Of a stretch of 64,000 nucleotides of DNA, positions 1-7,785 are shown piece after piece (the stretch's first letter is position 1; the number at the start of each line of letters is the position of its first letter). The notes beneath the pieces were generated by a model, which was not told the origin of the DNA, ran no database searches, and saw nothing but the letters and a program-made list of their open reading frames with translations. The position numbers and the translations under genes are program-made. The stretch is from Sphingomonas beigongshangi (GTDB lineage Bacteria > Pseudomonadota > Alphaproteobacteria > Sphingomonadales > Sphingomonadaceae), in the NCBI RefSeq assembly GCF_016820445.1, contig NZ_JADHDT010000004.1:186001-250000 (forward strand), read 5' to 3'.

Positions 1-738
1 CCGGATTATGTCGCCGAGGTGCTGGAGGCACGCGTTCCGCCCGCCAAGACGCGGCGGATCGGCTTTCCCGTCACGCCTGCCGTCGCCGCACGTGCGCAGG
101 CGGTACCGGGGGGGACGTGGCTCGCGGCGCATCTCGCGCTTCGCCACGGCTTTGCCGCGAACAGCGCCGGTGGCAGCCATCATGCGCTTGCCGATACGGG
201 AGCCGGCTATTGCGTGTTCAACGACCTCGCGGTCGCCGCGGTCCGGCTGATCGAGGAGGGGACGGTCGACCGCCTCGCCGTCGTCGATTGTGACGTGCAT
301 CAGGGCGATGGAACAGCCGCGCTGCTGGCCGGCCGGCCCGGTATCGTCACCTATTCGATCCATGCGGAAAAGAACTTTCCTGCCCGCAAGGCGCGATCGA
401 CGCTGGATGTTTCGCTGGCGGACGGCCTGGGCGACGAGGGCTATCTGGCCAAGCTGAAGGAGACGCTGGCACCCTTCCTCGCGGAGCATCGGCCACAGCT
501 GATCCTGTACCAGGCGGGCGTCGACCCGTTCGAAGGGGACCGGCTCGGCCGCCTGTCGCTCAGCCTCGCCGGGCTTGCCCGTCGCGAGCATGTGATCGCC
601 GGGCTCGCCCGCTCCATCGACGCGCCGCTCGCGAGTACGGTCGGGGGCGGCTATGGCGACGATGCGCTTGAAATTGCTCGCCGTCACGTCGCGGCGATCC
701 TTACCTTGGGCGAGGCATTCTCCCCCGCGTCGGCCTGA
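1..738 (+). CDS. Histone deacetylase-superfamily hydrolase, 5' end cut by window
   Basis: The reading frame is open from base 1, so the true start lies outside the window; at least 245 residues are visible. Zinc-hydrolase signatures of the HDAC/AcuC/acetylpolyamine amidohydrolase family are present in order: the paired histidines in GGSHHA, the metal-binding VDCDVHQGDGT block, the second metal aspartate in YQAGVDP, and a glycine-rich GGGYG near the C-terminus that normally carries the transition-state tyrosine. Members deacetylate acetyl-lysine or small acetylated amines in the cytoplasm; the substrate here cannot be told. It sits 29 bp upstream of a CFA-type methyltransferase on the same strand, a possible operon. 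The family call is firm, the specific function is not. Confidence 0.88.
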   Translation, partial: PDYVAEVLEARVPPAKTRRIGFPVTPAVAARAQAVPGGTWLAAHLALRHGFAANSAGGSHHALADTGAGYCVFNDLAVAAVRLIEEGTVDRLAVVDCDVHQGDGTAALLAGRPGIVTYSIHAEKNFPARKARSTLDVSLADGLGDEGYLAKLKETLAPFLAEHRPQLILYQAGVDPFEGDRLGRLSLSLAGLARREHVIAGLARSIDAPLASTVGGGYGDDALEIARRHVAAILTLGEAFSPASA

Positions 739-767
739 GCGTCTTTCGTTCGTCCGGATCCTCGGGC

Positions 768-1961
768 ATGGGCGCGCGCATGGCCGCACGTTTCTCCCGC
801 CTGATCGCGATCCCGTTCCACCGCCTGCTCGACCGCATTGATGCAGGGCTGACAAGCGGCGGGATCGAGGCGCGCCTTCCCGACGGGACACGCCGGCTGC
901 TCGGGGGCCGTAAACCGGGGCCCGTGCCGATCGTCACGATCATGTCGTGGCGCGCGCTGATTCGGCTCGCGACCGAGGGGTCGGTCGGCTGGTATCGGGC
1001 GTGGGAGGCCGGCGAATGGTCCAGTCCCGATCCTGTGCCGCTGTTCGACCTGTTCATGCGCAATCGTTCCACGCTCGGCGGCACGGCGCGGGCCGGGGGG
1101 CTGCCGAAGGCGGCGCTACGCGCCTGGCATCGGGTCCGCCGCAACGACCGCAAGGGCGCGCGCCGGAACATCGCCGAGCATTACGACCTGGGCAACGATT
1201 TCTACCGCGAATGGCTCGACGAAAGCCTCACCTATTCGAGCGCCATCTACGGGCCGGGCGACGATCTGGCCCGGGCGCAGGCGCGCAAGCTCGCCGCGAT
1301 CCTCGAGCGCACCGCGACCCGCCCGGGCGACACGATTCTCGAGATCGGCTGCGGCTGGGGGTCGTTCGCGGCGACTGCCGCGGCGGCGGGGCGCTGCGTC
1401 CACGCCCTGACGCTGTCGACCGAGCAGAAGGCGGCCGTGGACTCCCGCGGCCTTCCCGGTGTCACCGTGGCGCTGACCGATTATCGCGACGTCGCCGGTA
1501 CCTATGACGCAGTGGCGAGCATCGAGATGGTCGAAGCGGTCGGCCAGGATTACTGGCCGGCCTATGTCGACACGCTCGTCCGCGTGCTGAAGCCGGGCGG
1601 CCGCGCCGCGATCCAGTATATCAGCATCGCCGACGACATCTTTCCCGCCTATGCAGGCAATGTCGATTTTATCCAGCGCTACATCTTCCCCGGCGGCATG
1701 CTGCTGTCCGAGAGCCGCTTCCGCGCGCTCTGCGAGGCGCGGGGCCTCGCCTGGACCGACCGGCAGGGCTTCGGCCTCGATTATGCGCAGACCCTGCGGC
1801 ACTGGCGCGAGCGATTCGAGAATGCCGACCGGGCGGCCCGCCTGCCGTCCCGGCTGGACGCGCGGTTCCGCGACCTGTGGCGCTATTATCTGATGTATTG
1901 CGAGGGCGGCTTCCGGGGTGGCGGCATCGACGTCGCGCAGGTGACGCTGATCAAGGCCTAG
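768..1961 (+). CDS. Cyclopropane-fatty-acyl-phospholipid synthase family methyltransferase
   Basis: This 397-residue SAM-dependent methyltransferase belongs to the CFA synthase family, which methylenates unsaturated acyl chains of membrane phospholipids. Visible signatures are HYDLGNDFY (residues 138-146), LTYSSAIY (154-161), the SAM-binding motif EIGCGWGSF (192-200), and the C-terminal YLMYCEGGF block found in CFA enzymes. The length matches the family (about 380-420). Two ATGs lie close together (768 and 780) with no clear Shine-Dalgarno before either, so the start is approximate by four codons. Its 3' end lies 6 bp from the convergent SDR gene. Some CFA-family members modify other lipids, so the exact acceptor is inferred. 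Confidence 0.9.
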   Translation: MGARMAARFSRLIAIPFHRLLDRIDAGLTSGGIEARLPDGTRRLLGGRKPGPVPIVTIMSWRALIRLATEGSVGWYRAWEAGEWSSPDPVPLFDLFMRNRSTLGGTARAGGLPKAALRAWHRVRRNDRKGARRNIAEHYDLGNDFYREWLDESLTYSSAIYGPGDDLARAQARKLAAILERTATRPGDTILEIGCGWGSFAATAAAAGRCVHALTLSTEQKAAVDSRGLPGVTVALTDYRDVAGTYDAVASIEMVEAVGQDYWPAYVDTLVRVLKPGGRAAIQYISIADDIFPAYAGNVDFIQRYIFPGGMLLSESRFRALCEARGLAWTDRQGFGLDYAQTLRHWRERFENADRAARLPSRLDARFRDLWRYYLMYCEGGFRGGGIDVAQVTLIKA

Positions 1962-1967
1962 GCCGGA

Positions 1968-2684
1968 TCAGCCGACCCGTTCGAAATGCCCCGGGGCGAA
2001 CCCGTCGGTCGCCAGCGCCACGATCCGTTCCGCCACCACCTCCGGCGCCTTCACCGACTGCGGATCCTCGCCCGGATAGGCGCGGGCGCGCATCTTGGTC
2101 CGCGTCGCGCCGGGATCGAGGATCGCGGTACGGATCGCACTGATCTCGGCGGTCTCGTCGCCATAGGCGCCGATCAGCGTTTCGAAGGCCGCCTTGGACG
2201 CACCATAGGCACCCCAATAGGCGCGCGGCTTGCGCGCGACGCTCGAGGTGACGCCGATCACGCGCGCGCCCCTCGACCGGCGCAGCATGGCGTCGAATGC
2301 GGCGAGCATCGCCGCCTGCGAACTGACGTTGAGCGTCAGCACCTCTGCGAACTCCTTTGGCTGGATCGCCGGCACCGCCGCCAGGCTGCCAAGTGTGCCT
2401 GCGTTGAGCACCAGGATGTCCAGCGCCTGCCAGCGCTCGCCCACCGCCGTCGCCAGCCGTGCGATCGAGTCGCTTTGCGCAAGATCGAGCGGCGCGATCG
2501 TCGCCGATCCGCCTGCCTGGAAGATCGTATCCTCTACGCTTTCCAGATCCTTGGCGGTGCGGGCGGTCAGCACGACGTGCGCACCGGCCTTGGCAAGCGC
2601 GATCGCGGTCGCGGCGCCGATGCCCCGGCTGGCGCCGGTGACTAGCGCCAGTTTCCCGTCCAGAGCCTTGCTCATCTCGCTCAA
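1968..2684 (-). CDS. SDR family NAD(P)-dependent oxidoreductase
   Basis: This 238-residue classical short-chain dehydrogenase/reductase shows the Rossmann cofactor motif TGASRGIG at 16-23, the NAG structural motif at 94-96, catalytic Ser around 147-148, and the YxxxK pair at Tyr160/Lys164. The ATG overlaps the purF stop codon by 4 bp (ATGA), so it is probably translationally coupled to purF and co-transcribed with it. This purF-SDR arrangement says nothing definite about substrate; SDRs act on many alcohols and ketones. It is confidently a functional-looking SDR, but the substrate is unknown. Confidence 0.9.
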   Translation of the reverse strand: MSEMSKALDGKLALVTGASRGIGAATAIALAKAGAHVVLTARTAKDLESVEDTIFQAGGSATIAPLDLAQSDSIARLATAVGERWQALDILVLNAGTLGSLAAVPAIQPKEFAEVLTLNVSSQAAMLAAFDAMLRRSRGARVIGVTSSVARKPRAYWGAYGASKAAFETLIGAYGDETAEISAIRTAILDPGATRTKMRARAYPGEDPQSVKAPEVVAERIVALATDGFAPGHFERVG

Positions 2685-4138
2685 TTTACCCGTTCCGCAA
2701 GCATCGCGAATTGGTCGACAGGGGCCGCATCGTCATGGTCGGTCAGCGTCGTCGGATAATCGCCGGTAAAGCAAGCATCGCAGTATTTGGGCCGGATGTC
2801 CGCACGCTTGGCCTCTCCCAGCGCCTTGTACAGGCCGTCGATCGAGACGAAGGCGAGGCTGTCGGCGTGGATGAAATCGGTCATGCCACCGACGTCGAGC
2901 TTGGCGGCGAGCAGCTTGGCGCGCTCGGGCGTGTCGACGCCGTAGAAGCAGCTGTGTCGCGTGGGCGGGCTGGCGATCCGCATGTGAATTTCCGCCGCGC
3001 CCGCATCGCGCATCATCTGCACGATCTTTAGACTGGTCGTCCCACGCACGATCGAATCGTCGATCAGGACGATACGCTTGCCCTGGATCAGCGCGCGATT
3101 GGCGTTGTGCTTCAGCTTGACGCCCAGGTGACGGACCTTGTCGCCGGGCTGGATGAAGGTGCGGCCCACATAGTGGGAACGGATGATGCCGAGCTCGAAC
3201 GGGATCCCGGACTGCTGCGCGTAGCCGATCGCCGCCGGCACGCCCGAATCGGGCACCGGGATCACGAGGTCCGCCTCGACCGGCGCCTCGATCGCCAGCT
3301 GCGCACCGATCTCCTTGCGGACCGAATAGACAGACTGATCACCCGCGATCGAATCGGGGCGGCTGAAATAAACCCATTCGAAGATGCAGGGGCGCGGCGC
3401 CATCGGCGCGAACGGCTTGATCGAACGGACCTCGCTGCCCTGGACGATAACCAGCTCGCCGGGTTCGACCTGTCGCTCGAACGTCGCGCCGCACACGTCG
3501 AGCGCCACGGTCTCGGAGGCGAAGATGATCGCATCGTCCAGGCGACCCATCACGAGCGGCCGGATGCCGAGCGGGTCGCGGCACGCGATCATGCCCTCCG
3601 GCGTGGTGACGATGAGCGAATAGGCGCCCTCGATCTGCTTGAGCGCATCGATGAAGCGGTCGAGCAGCGTGCGATAGCTGGACGTCGCGACGAGGTGAAT
3701 GATCGTCTCGGTGTCGCTGGTCGACTGGAAGATCGACCCGCGCCGGACGAGCTCGCGGCGCAGCTTCATCGCGTTCGAGATATTGCCGTTGTGGGCGATC
3801 GCGAAGCCGCCGGTCGAGAGGTCGGCGTAGAGCGGCTGGACGTTGCGCAGCGCGGTCTCGCCGGTTGTCGAGTAGCGGACATGGCCGGTTGCAACGTTGC
3901 CCGGCAGCGCGCGGATCACGTCGTCGCGGTCGAAATTGCCGGCGACATGGCCCATCGCGCGATGGCTGTGGAACAGGTGGCCGTCGAAACTCGTGATCCC
4001 GGCGGCCTCCTGCCCACGATGCTGCAGCGCGTGCAGGCCGAGCGCAACGAGCGCGGCCGCGCTGTCGCTGCCGGAAACACCGAAGATGCCGCACTCTTCG
4101 TGCAGCGTGTCGTCGTCGAAGGGATGTGTGGTCAGCAT
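2681..4138 (-). CDS. purF: Amidophosphoribosyltransferase
   Basis: PurF catalyses the first committed step of de novo purine synthesis, converting PRPP and glutamine to phosphoribosylamine. The chosen ATG at 4136-4138 gives 485 residues with a short propeptide ending ..LHEE before Cys16, the N-terminal nucleophile cysteine (CGIFGV) of the class II glutamine amidotransferase domain. Other signatures are the RYSTTG and AHNGNI segments of the glutaminase domain and the PRPP-binding VLIDDSIVRGTT loop in the C-terminal phosphoribosyltransferase domain. An upstream in-frame start (to 4168) would add ten residues not expected in the family. The downstream SDR overlaps its stop by 4 bp. purM and purN lie about 53 kb away in the same window. 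Confidence 0.97.
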   Translation of the reverse strand: MLTTHPFDDDTLHEECGIFGVSGSDSAAALVALGLHALQHRGQEAAGITSFDGHLFHSHRAMGHVAGNFDRDDVIRALPGNVATGHVRYSTTGETALRNVQPLYADLSTGGFAIAHNGNISNAMKLRRELVRRGSIFQSTSDTETIIHLVATSSYRTLLDRFIDALKQIEGAYSLIVTTPEGMIACRDPLGIRPLVMGRLDDAIIFASETVALDVCGATFERQVEPGELVIVQGSEVRSIKPFAPMAPRPCIFEWVYFSRPDSIAGDQSVYSVRKEIGAQLAIEAPVEADLVIPVPDSGVPAAIGYAQQSGIPFELGIIRSHYVGRTFIQPGDKVRHLGVKLKHNANRALIQGKRIVLIDDSIVRGTTSLKIVQMMRDAGAAEIHMRIASPPTRHSCFYGVDTPERAKLLAAKLDVGGMTDFIHADSLAFVSIDGLYKALGEAKRADIRPKYCDACFTGDYPTTLTDHDDAAPVDQFAMLAERVN

Positions 4139-4261
4139 GGCCCGGCCTGATGTCGTGCGAGCGCGCATATAGGCACGCGAAACAGGTTTGTCGCCTGTTT
4201 GTCATGCGGATGCGGGAGCGTTGGTGCTTTCCGCTCGTTCGACGGCGGAAGGAGATCCGCG

Positions 4262-4513
4262 ATGGCGAAGGACCACGGCGCCCAGATCAAGGACGATGCG
4301 CTCTACGAAGAGTTGCGCAAACAGGGCAATTCGAAGGAGAAGGCCGCCCGGATCGCCAATGCGAAGGCGGCCGGCACGCTGGACCACAAGTCGACGCGCC
4401 TGGAGGATCGCAGCAAGGCGGACCTGCTGAAGGAAGCGCGCGAAATCGGCATCGCCGGCCGGTCGAAGATGGACAAGGCCGAGCTCGCGAAGGCGATTCG
4501 CTCCAACCGATAG
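4262..4513 (+). CDS. Small SAP/Rho-N-like basic protein (DUF7218-type)
   Basis: This is an 83-residue, highly charged protein. The ATG follows a good Shine-Dalgarno (AAGGAGA about 8 nt upstream). The N-terminal half (AQIKDDALYEELRKQGNS) resembles small stress-associated proteins of proteobacteria. The C-terminal half (ADLLKEAREIGIAGRSKM, then AELAKAIRS) is the helix-extended-helix pattern of SAP or Rho N-terminal domains, which bind DNA or RNA. There are no membrane segments. It is transcribed divergently from purF and precedes hisI by 59 bp. The role is unknown; nucleic-acid binding is inferred from the fold pattern only. Confidence 0.8.
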   Translation: MAKDHGAQIKDDALYEELRKQGNSKEKAARIANAKAAGTLDHKSTRLEDRSKADLLKEAREIGIAGRSKMDKAELAKAIRSNR

Positions 4514-4572
4514 GGTGAGAGACGACGCACAACCGGCGTGACGCCATCTCCCCGCGCGTCTAAACGACCGAC

Positions 4573-4932
4573 ATGTCCGAACCGCGCGAAACCGAGCTCG
4601 TCCTAGACCCCAAATACGACGGCGCCGGCCTGATCACCGCCGTCGTGACGAACCGCGAAGGCGCGTTGCTCATGGTCGCCCACATGAATGCGGACGCGCT
4701 CGCCGAAACCCGGAACAGCGGTCACGCGACGTTCTGGTCGCGCAGTCGCAATCGGCTTTGGAAGAAAGGCGAAACCTCAGGAAATATCCTGTCGGTGGTC
4801 GAGATGCGCGTCGACTGTGATCAGGATGCGATTTGGATCATCGCGGATCCCGCCGGTCCGGCATGCCACACGGGGGCAGATACGTGCTTCTATCGCCGGA
4901 TCGAGGGCGATCGGCTCGTTCGCATCGTATGA
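4573..4932 (+). CDS. hisI: Phosphoribosyl-AMP cyclohydrolase
   Basis: This 119-residue enzyme performs the third step of histidine biosynthesis, opening the adenine ring of phosphoribosyl-AMP. The length fits the stand-alone HisI family rather than a HisIE fusion. Visible signatures are the [16 protein letters not shown] block and the metal-binding residues in VDCDQDA and [12 protein letters not shown] (Zn cysteines and Mg aspartates of the family). No other his genes are adjacent. The next gene, a lipoprotein, begins with an ATG that overlaps the hisI stop by 4 bp. Confidence 0.96.
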   Translation: MSEPRETELVLDPKYDGAGLITAVVTNREGALLMVAHMNADALAETRNSGHATFWSRSRNRLWKKGETSGNILSVVEMRVDCDQDAIWIIADPAGPACHTGADTCFYRRIEGDRLVRIV

Positions 4933-5429
4933 GGCTGTGTACGACGGCGCTGCTCGCGACGTTCGCACTGCTGCCCGCGTGCCGGCGGCAGCCGCATTCG
5001 CAAGCACCATCTGCCGGTGCCCGGTTGGAGAACGCTGCGGTGGCAGCGGGCATGGTGGTCGATCCTCGGCGCGTGACGCTCATCGGCGCCTGGTCGCGGG
5101 AAACCGATCGCCTGTGTGTCGTGCCGGGGCATGCCGGTACGCTGCGCGTCGGTGTCCTCATCGACTATGGAGAAGGGCAGGGATGCGCGGCGGCCGGCAC
5201 GCTTCGCCAGCGTGGCGACTCAGCCCGCCTCGCCTTCGGGTCGTGTCGGTTCAATGCCGCGATCGATGGCGATCGCATCGTCTTTCCGGCGGCGCTTCCG
5301 TCGGCCTGCGAATCGCTTTGTACCGGGCGTGCTTCGCTATCAGCGCTTGCCGTCGATCGCGTCAGCGCTTCTGCTTCGGAAGCGGCGCAACTGCGTTCGC
5401 CGGCGGGCCGGCCTCTTTGCGGCAGTTGA
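4929..5429 (+). CDS. Putative lipoprotein of unknown function
   Basis: The ATG at 4929 overlaps the hisI stop (ATGA) and gives 166 residues beginning [18 protein letters not shown]: a short basic N-region, a hydrophobic core, and a lipobox-like LLPAC with the candidate lipidated cysteine at residue 18. The rest is a small soluble domain with several cysteines and no family I recognise. A longer in-frame start inside hisI exists but would bury the signal peptide. Its stop codon lies inside the proposed MerR operator (5426-5441). Export and lipidation are inferred from the signal sequence; the function is unknown. Confidence 0.75.
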   Translation: MRLCTTALLATFALLPACRRQPHSQAPSAGARLENAAVAAGMVVDPRRVTLIGAWSRETDRLCVVPGHAGTLRVGVLIDYGEGQGCAAAGTLRQRGDSARLAFGSCRFNAAIDGDRIVFPAALPSACESLCTGRASLSALAVDRVSASASEAAQLRSPAGRPLCGS

Positions 5430-5441
5430 CGTTGACGTAAA
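5426..5441. promoter_or_regulatory. Candidate LiuR/MerR-type operator upstream of MerR-acyl-CoA dehydrogenase
   Basis: TTGACGTTGACGTAAA, directly upstream of the MerR gene, resembles the near-palindromic TTGACGTTTACGTAAA-type boxes I associate with LiuR-family regulators of branched-chain amino-acid and fatty-acid catabolism in proteobacteria. It overlaps the lipoprotein stop codon and lies 10 bp before the MerR start, where it could autoregulate the MerR-acyl-CoA dehydrogenase pair. The match to the box is from memory, not from a computed motif search. Confidence 0.5.
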
Positions 5442-5451
5442 GGTAAGCTAA

Positions 5452-5880
5452 TTGACGGGCATGGATCTGACGCCTGCCTATGCGCCTATCGCGCCGCGGG
5501 ATGACCGCGACAGCTATACGATCTCCGACCTGTCGGACGAGTTCGGCGTGACTGCCCGTGCGCTCCGCTTCTACGAGGACGAAGGGCTGATCGCGCCGGA
5601 GCGGCGGGGTACACAGCGTATCTATTCGCATCGCGACCGGGCCCGCCTGGCGTGGATCCTGCGCGGCAAGCGTGTCGGCTTCTCGCTGGGCGAGATTCGC
5701 GAGATGATCGACCTGTACGACGTCGGGGACAACCGACGCGCACAGCGCCAGGCGACGATCGACCGCTGTCGCGGCAGGATCGCGCTGCTCGAACGGCAGA
5801 AGCACGACATCGATGCCGCCATCGCCGAACTGACCGAATTCGTGAACGTCGTCGAAGCCGTTCACGCCCGGGACGCCTGA
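5452..5880 (+). CDS. MerR family transcriptional regulator (LiuR-like)
   Basis: This is a 142-residue MerR regulator. The N-terminal winged helix-turn-helix spans roughly residues 20-90 (YTISDLSDEFGVTARALRFY, then the RRGTQRIY wing), followed by a C-terminal dimerisation helix. There is no cysteine-rich metal-binding tail, so it is unlike the metal-sensing MerR proteins and like the LiuR group that controls acyl-CoA catabolism. The TTG at 5452 is well placed after AAAGG (8 nt); an ATG at 5461 would remove three residues and sits too far from that site. The acyl-CoA dehydrogenase follows after 15 bp, and a candidate operator lies just upstream. The effector is presumably an acyl-CoA (inference). 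Confidence 0.88.
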   Translation: MTGMDLTPAYAPIAPRDDRDSYTISDLSDEFGVTARALRFYEDEGLIAPERRGTQRIYSHRDRARLAWILRGKRVGFSLGEIREMIDLYDVGDNRRAQRQATIDRCRGRIALLERQKHDIDAAIAELTEFVNVVEAVHARDA

Positions 5881-5895
5881 GAGGAAGCCTTTTCG

Positions 5896-7698
5896 ATGCC
5901 CCAGTACACGCCCCCCGTCCGCGATACCCGCTTCGTTCTGGAGCATGTCGTCGGCCTCCAGAACTTTTCCAACCTGCCTGGCTTCGATGCAGCGACGCCG
6001 GATGTCGTCGACGCGGTGCTCGAAGAGGGCGGCCGCTTCGTCGCCGAGGTGTTGTTCCCGCTAAACCAGTCCGGGGACCAGGAAGGCTGCACTCGGCACG
6101 AGGATGGCAGCGTCACGACGCCGGCTGGGTTCAAGGAGGCGTACAAGCGCTATGTCGAAAGCGGGTGGGCAACGTTGGGCAATTTGCCCGAATATGGCGG
6201 GCAGGGGATGCCTCACGTCGTGTCGACCGCGTTCCAGGAATATATGATTTCGTCCAACATGGCCTTCGCCATGTATCCGGGCCTGACCCATGGCGCGATC
6301 GCCGCGCTGCTGGCGCAGGGGTCCGAGGCGCAGAAGCAGATGTACGTCCCCAAGATGGTGTCGGGCGAATGGGGCGGCACGATGAACCTGACCGAGCCGC
6401 AGTGCGGCACGGACCTCGGGCTGATCCGCACCAAGGCGGAGCCGCAGGCCGACGGCAGCTATGCGATCACCGGCACGAAGATCTTCATCTCGGCGGGCGA
6501 GCACGACCTGACCGGCAACATCATCCACCTCGTCCTCGCCAAGACGCCGGGCGCGCCGGACAGCTCGAAGGGCATCAGCCTGTTCGTGGTGCCGAAGGTG
6601 CTGGTCAATGACGACGGATCGCTCGGCGAGCGCAACGCGGTGACCTGCGGCTCGATCGAGCACAAGATGGGCATCCATGCCAATTCGACGTGCGTCATGA
6701 ACTATGACGGCGCCAAGGGCTGGCTCGTCGGCGAGGAGATGAAGGGCCTCGCCGCGATGTTCATCATGATGAACGCCGCCCGCCTCGGCGTCGGCCTGCA
6801 GGGCCTCGGCATCGCCGAGGTCGCCTATCAGAACGCCGTCCAATATGCCGGCGACCGGCGCCAGGGCCGCGCGTTGACCGGCCCGCAGGAGCCGAACGAG
6901 AAGGCGGACACCCTGTTCGTCCATCCGGACGTCCGGCGGATGCTGATGGAGGCCAAGGCGTGGACGGAGGGCCTTCGCGCGCTCTGCCTGTGGGGTGCGC
7001 TCCAGGTCGACCTCGAGCACCATGCCTCGACGGACGAGGACCGCGAGATGGCAGGCGATCTCGTCGGCCTGCTTACCCCGGTCATCAAGGGCGTCGGCAC
7101 CGACAAGGCCTATGAGGTCGCGACCAACGCGCAGCAGGTCTATGGCGGCCACGGCTACATCCAGGAATGGGGGATGGAGCAATATGTCCGCGATGCGCGG
7201 ATCGCGATGATCTACGAAGGGACCAACGGCGTCCAGGCGATGGACCTCGTCGGCCGCAAGCTCGCGCAGAAGGGCGGCCGCGCCGTCCAGGCCTTCTTCA
7301 AGATCGTCGGCGAGGAAGCGGCGGCAGGAAAGGCCGATCCGGCGACGTTAGCGATCGCGGAAGCGCTGGAGAAGGCGCTCGGCCAGATGCAGGCCGCGAC
7401 CATGTGGTTCATGGCCAACGGCATGAAGAACCCGGAAAACGTGGGTGCTGGCGCGGTGCCTTACATGCACCTGACCGGCCTGGTCGCGGTCGGCCTGATG
7501 TGGCTGCGCATGGCGAAGGCCGCGACCGCGCTCAAGGCGAGCGGCGAGGGCGACAGCGCCTTCCTCGACGCGAAGCTCGTCACCGCGCGCTTCTTCGCGG
7601 AACGCATCATGCCCGACGCCGGCGCGCTCCGCCGCAAGATCGAGGGCGGTGCGGACACGGTGATGGCGCTGCCGCCGGAGATGTTCCGGGCGGCGTGA
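5896..7698 (+). CDS. Acyl-CoA dehydrogenase with C-terminal extension domain
   Basis: This 600-residue FAD-dependent enzyme oxidises acyl-CoA to enoyl-CoA. At about 600 residues it matches the longer subfamily with an extra C-terminal domain (related to the DmdC/FadE group), not the 380-residue short-chain enzymes. Visible features are MNLTEPQCGTDLG in the FAD/substrate region, the helical C-terminal domain, and YEGTNGVQAMDL with the expected catalytic glutamate. The following extension (roughly 450-600) is subfamily-specific. It is preceded by the MerR regulator, consistent with acyl-CoA-responsive control. Chain-length preference cannot be read from sequence. Confidence 0.94.
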   Translation: MPQYTPPVRDTRFVLEHVVGLQNFSNLPGFDAATPDVVDAVLEEGGRFVAEVLFPLNQSGDQEGCTRHEDGSVTTPAGFKEAYKRYVESGWATLGNLPEYGGQGMPHVVSTAFQEYMISSNMAFAMYPGLTHGAIAALLAQGSEAQKQMYVPKMVSGEWGGTMNLTEPQCGTDLGLIRTKAEPQADGSYAITGTKIFISAGEHDLTGNIIHLVLAKTPGAPDSSKGISLFVVPKVLVNDDGSLGERNAVTCGSIEHKMGIHANSTCVMNYDGAKGWLVGEEMKGLAAMFIMMNAARLGVGLQGLGIAEVAYQNAVQYAGDRRQGRALTGPQEPNEKADTLFVHPDVRRMLMEAKAWTEGLRALCLWGALQVDLEHHASTDEDREMAGDLVGLLTPVIKGVGTDKAYEVATNAQQVYGGHGYIQEWGMEQYVRDARIAMIYEGTNGVQAMDLVGRKLAQKGGRAVQAFFKIVGEEAAAGKADPATLAIAEALEKALGQMQAATMWFMANGMKNPENVGAGAVPYMHLTGLVAVGLMWLRMAKAATALKASGEGDSAFLDAKLVTARFFAERIMPDAGALRRKIEGGADTVMALPPEMFRAA

Positions 7699-7742
7699 TC
7701 CATCGCCGCCGCCCCATCGGCGGAGCGGCGGTCCAAAACGCA

Positions 7743-7778
7743 GGCGCGGGTGCCGTCAGCGACGGCGGCACCCGCGCC
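7743..7778. terminator. GC-rich hairpin between convergent genes
   Basis: A perfect 12-bp stem (7743-7754 with 7767-7778, GGCGCGGGTGCC/GGCACCCGCGCC) closes a 12-nt loop that can itself fold partly. It sits in the 87-bp gap between the acyl-CoA dehydrogenase and the convergent hydrolase gene, so a bidirectional transcription barrier is likely. There is no U-tract, so it may act with Rho or only stabilise 3' ends. Confidence 0.5.
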
Positions 7779-7785
7779 GGCCACC

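Noticed and set aside
3107..4150. A 347-codon frame antisense to purF
   Set aside because: It is a mirror of a confirmed purF gene with no ribosome site or motif.
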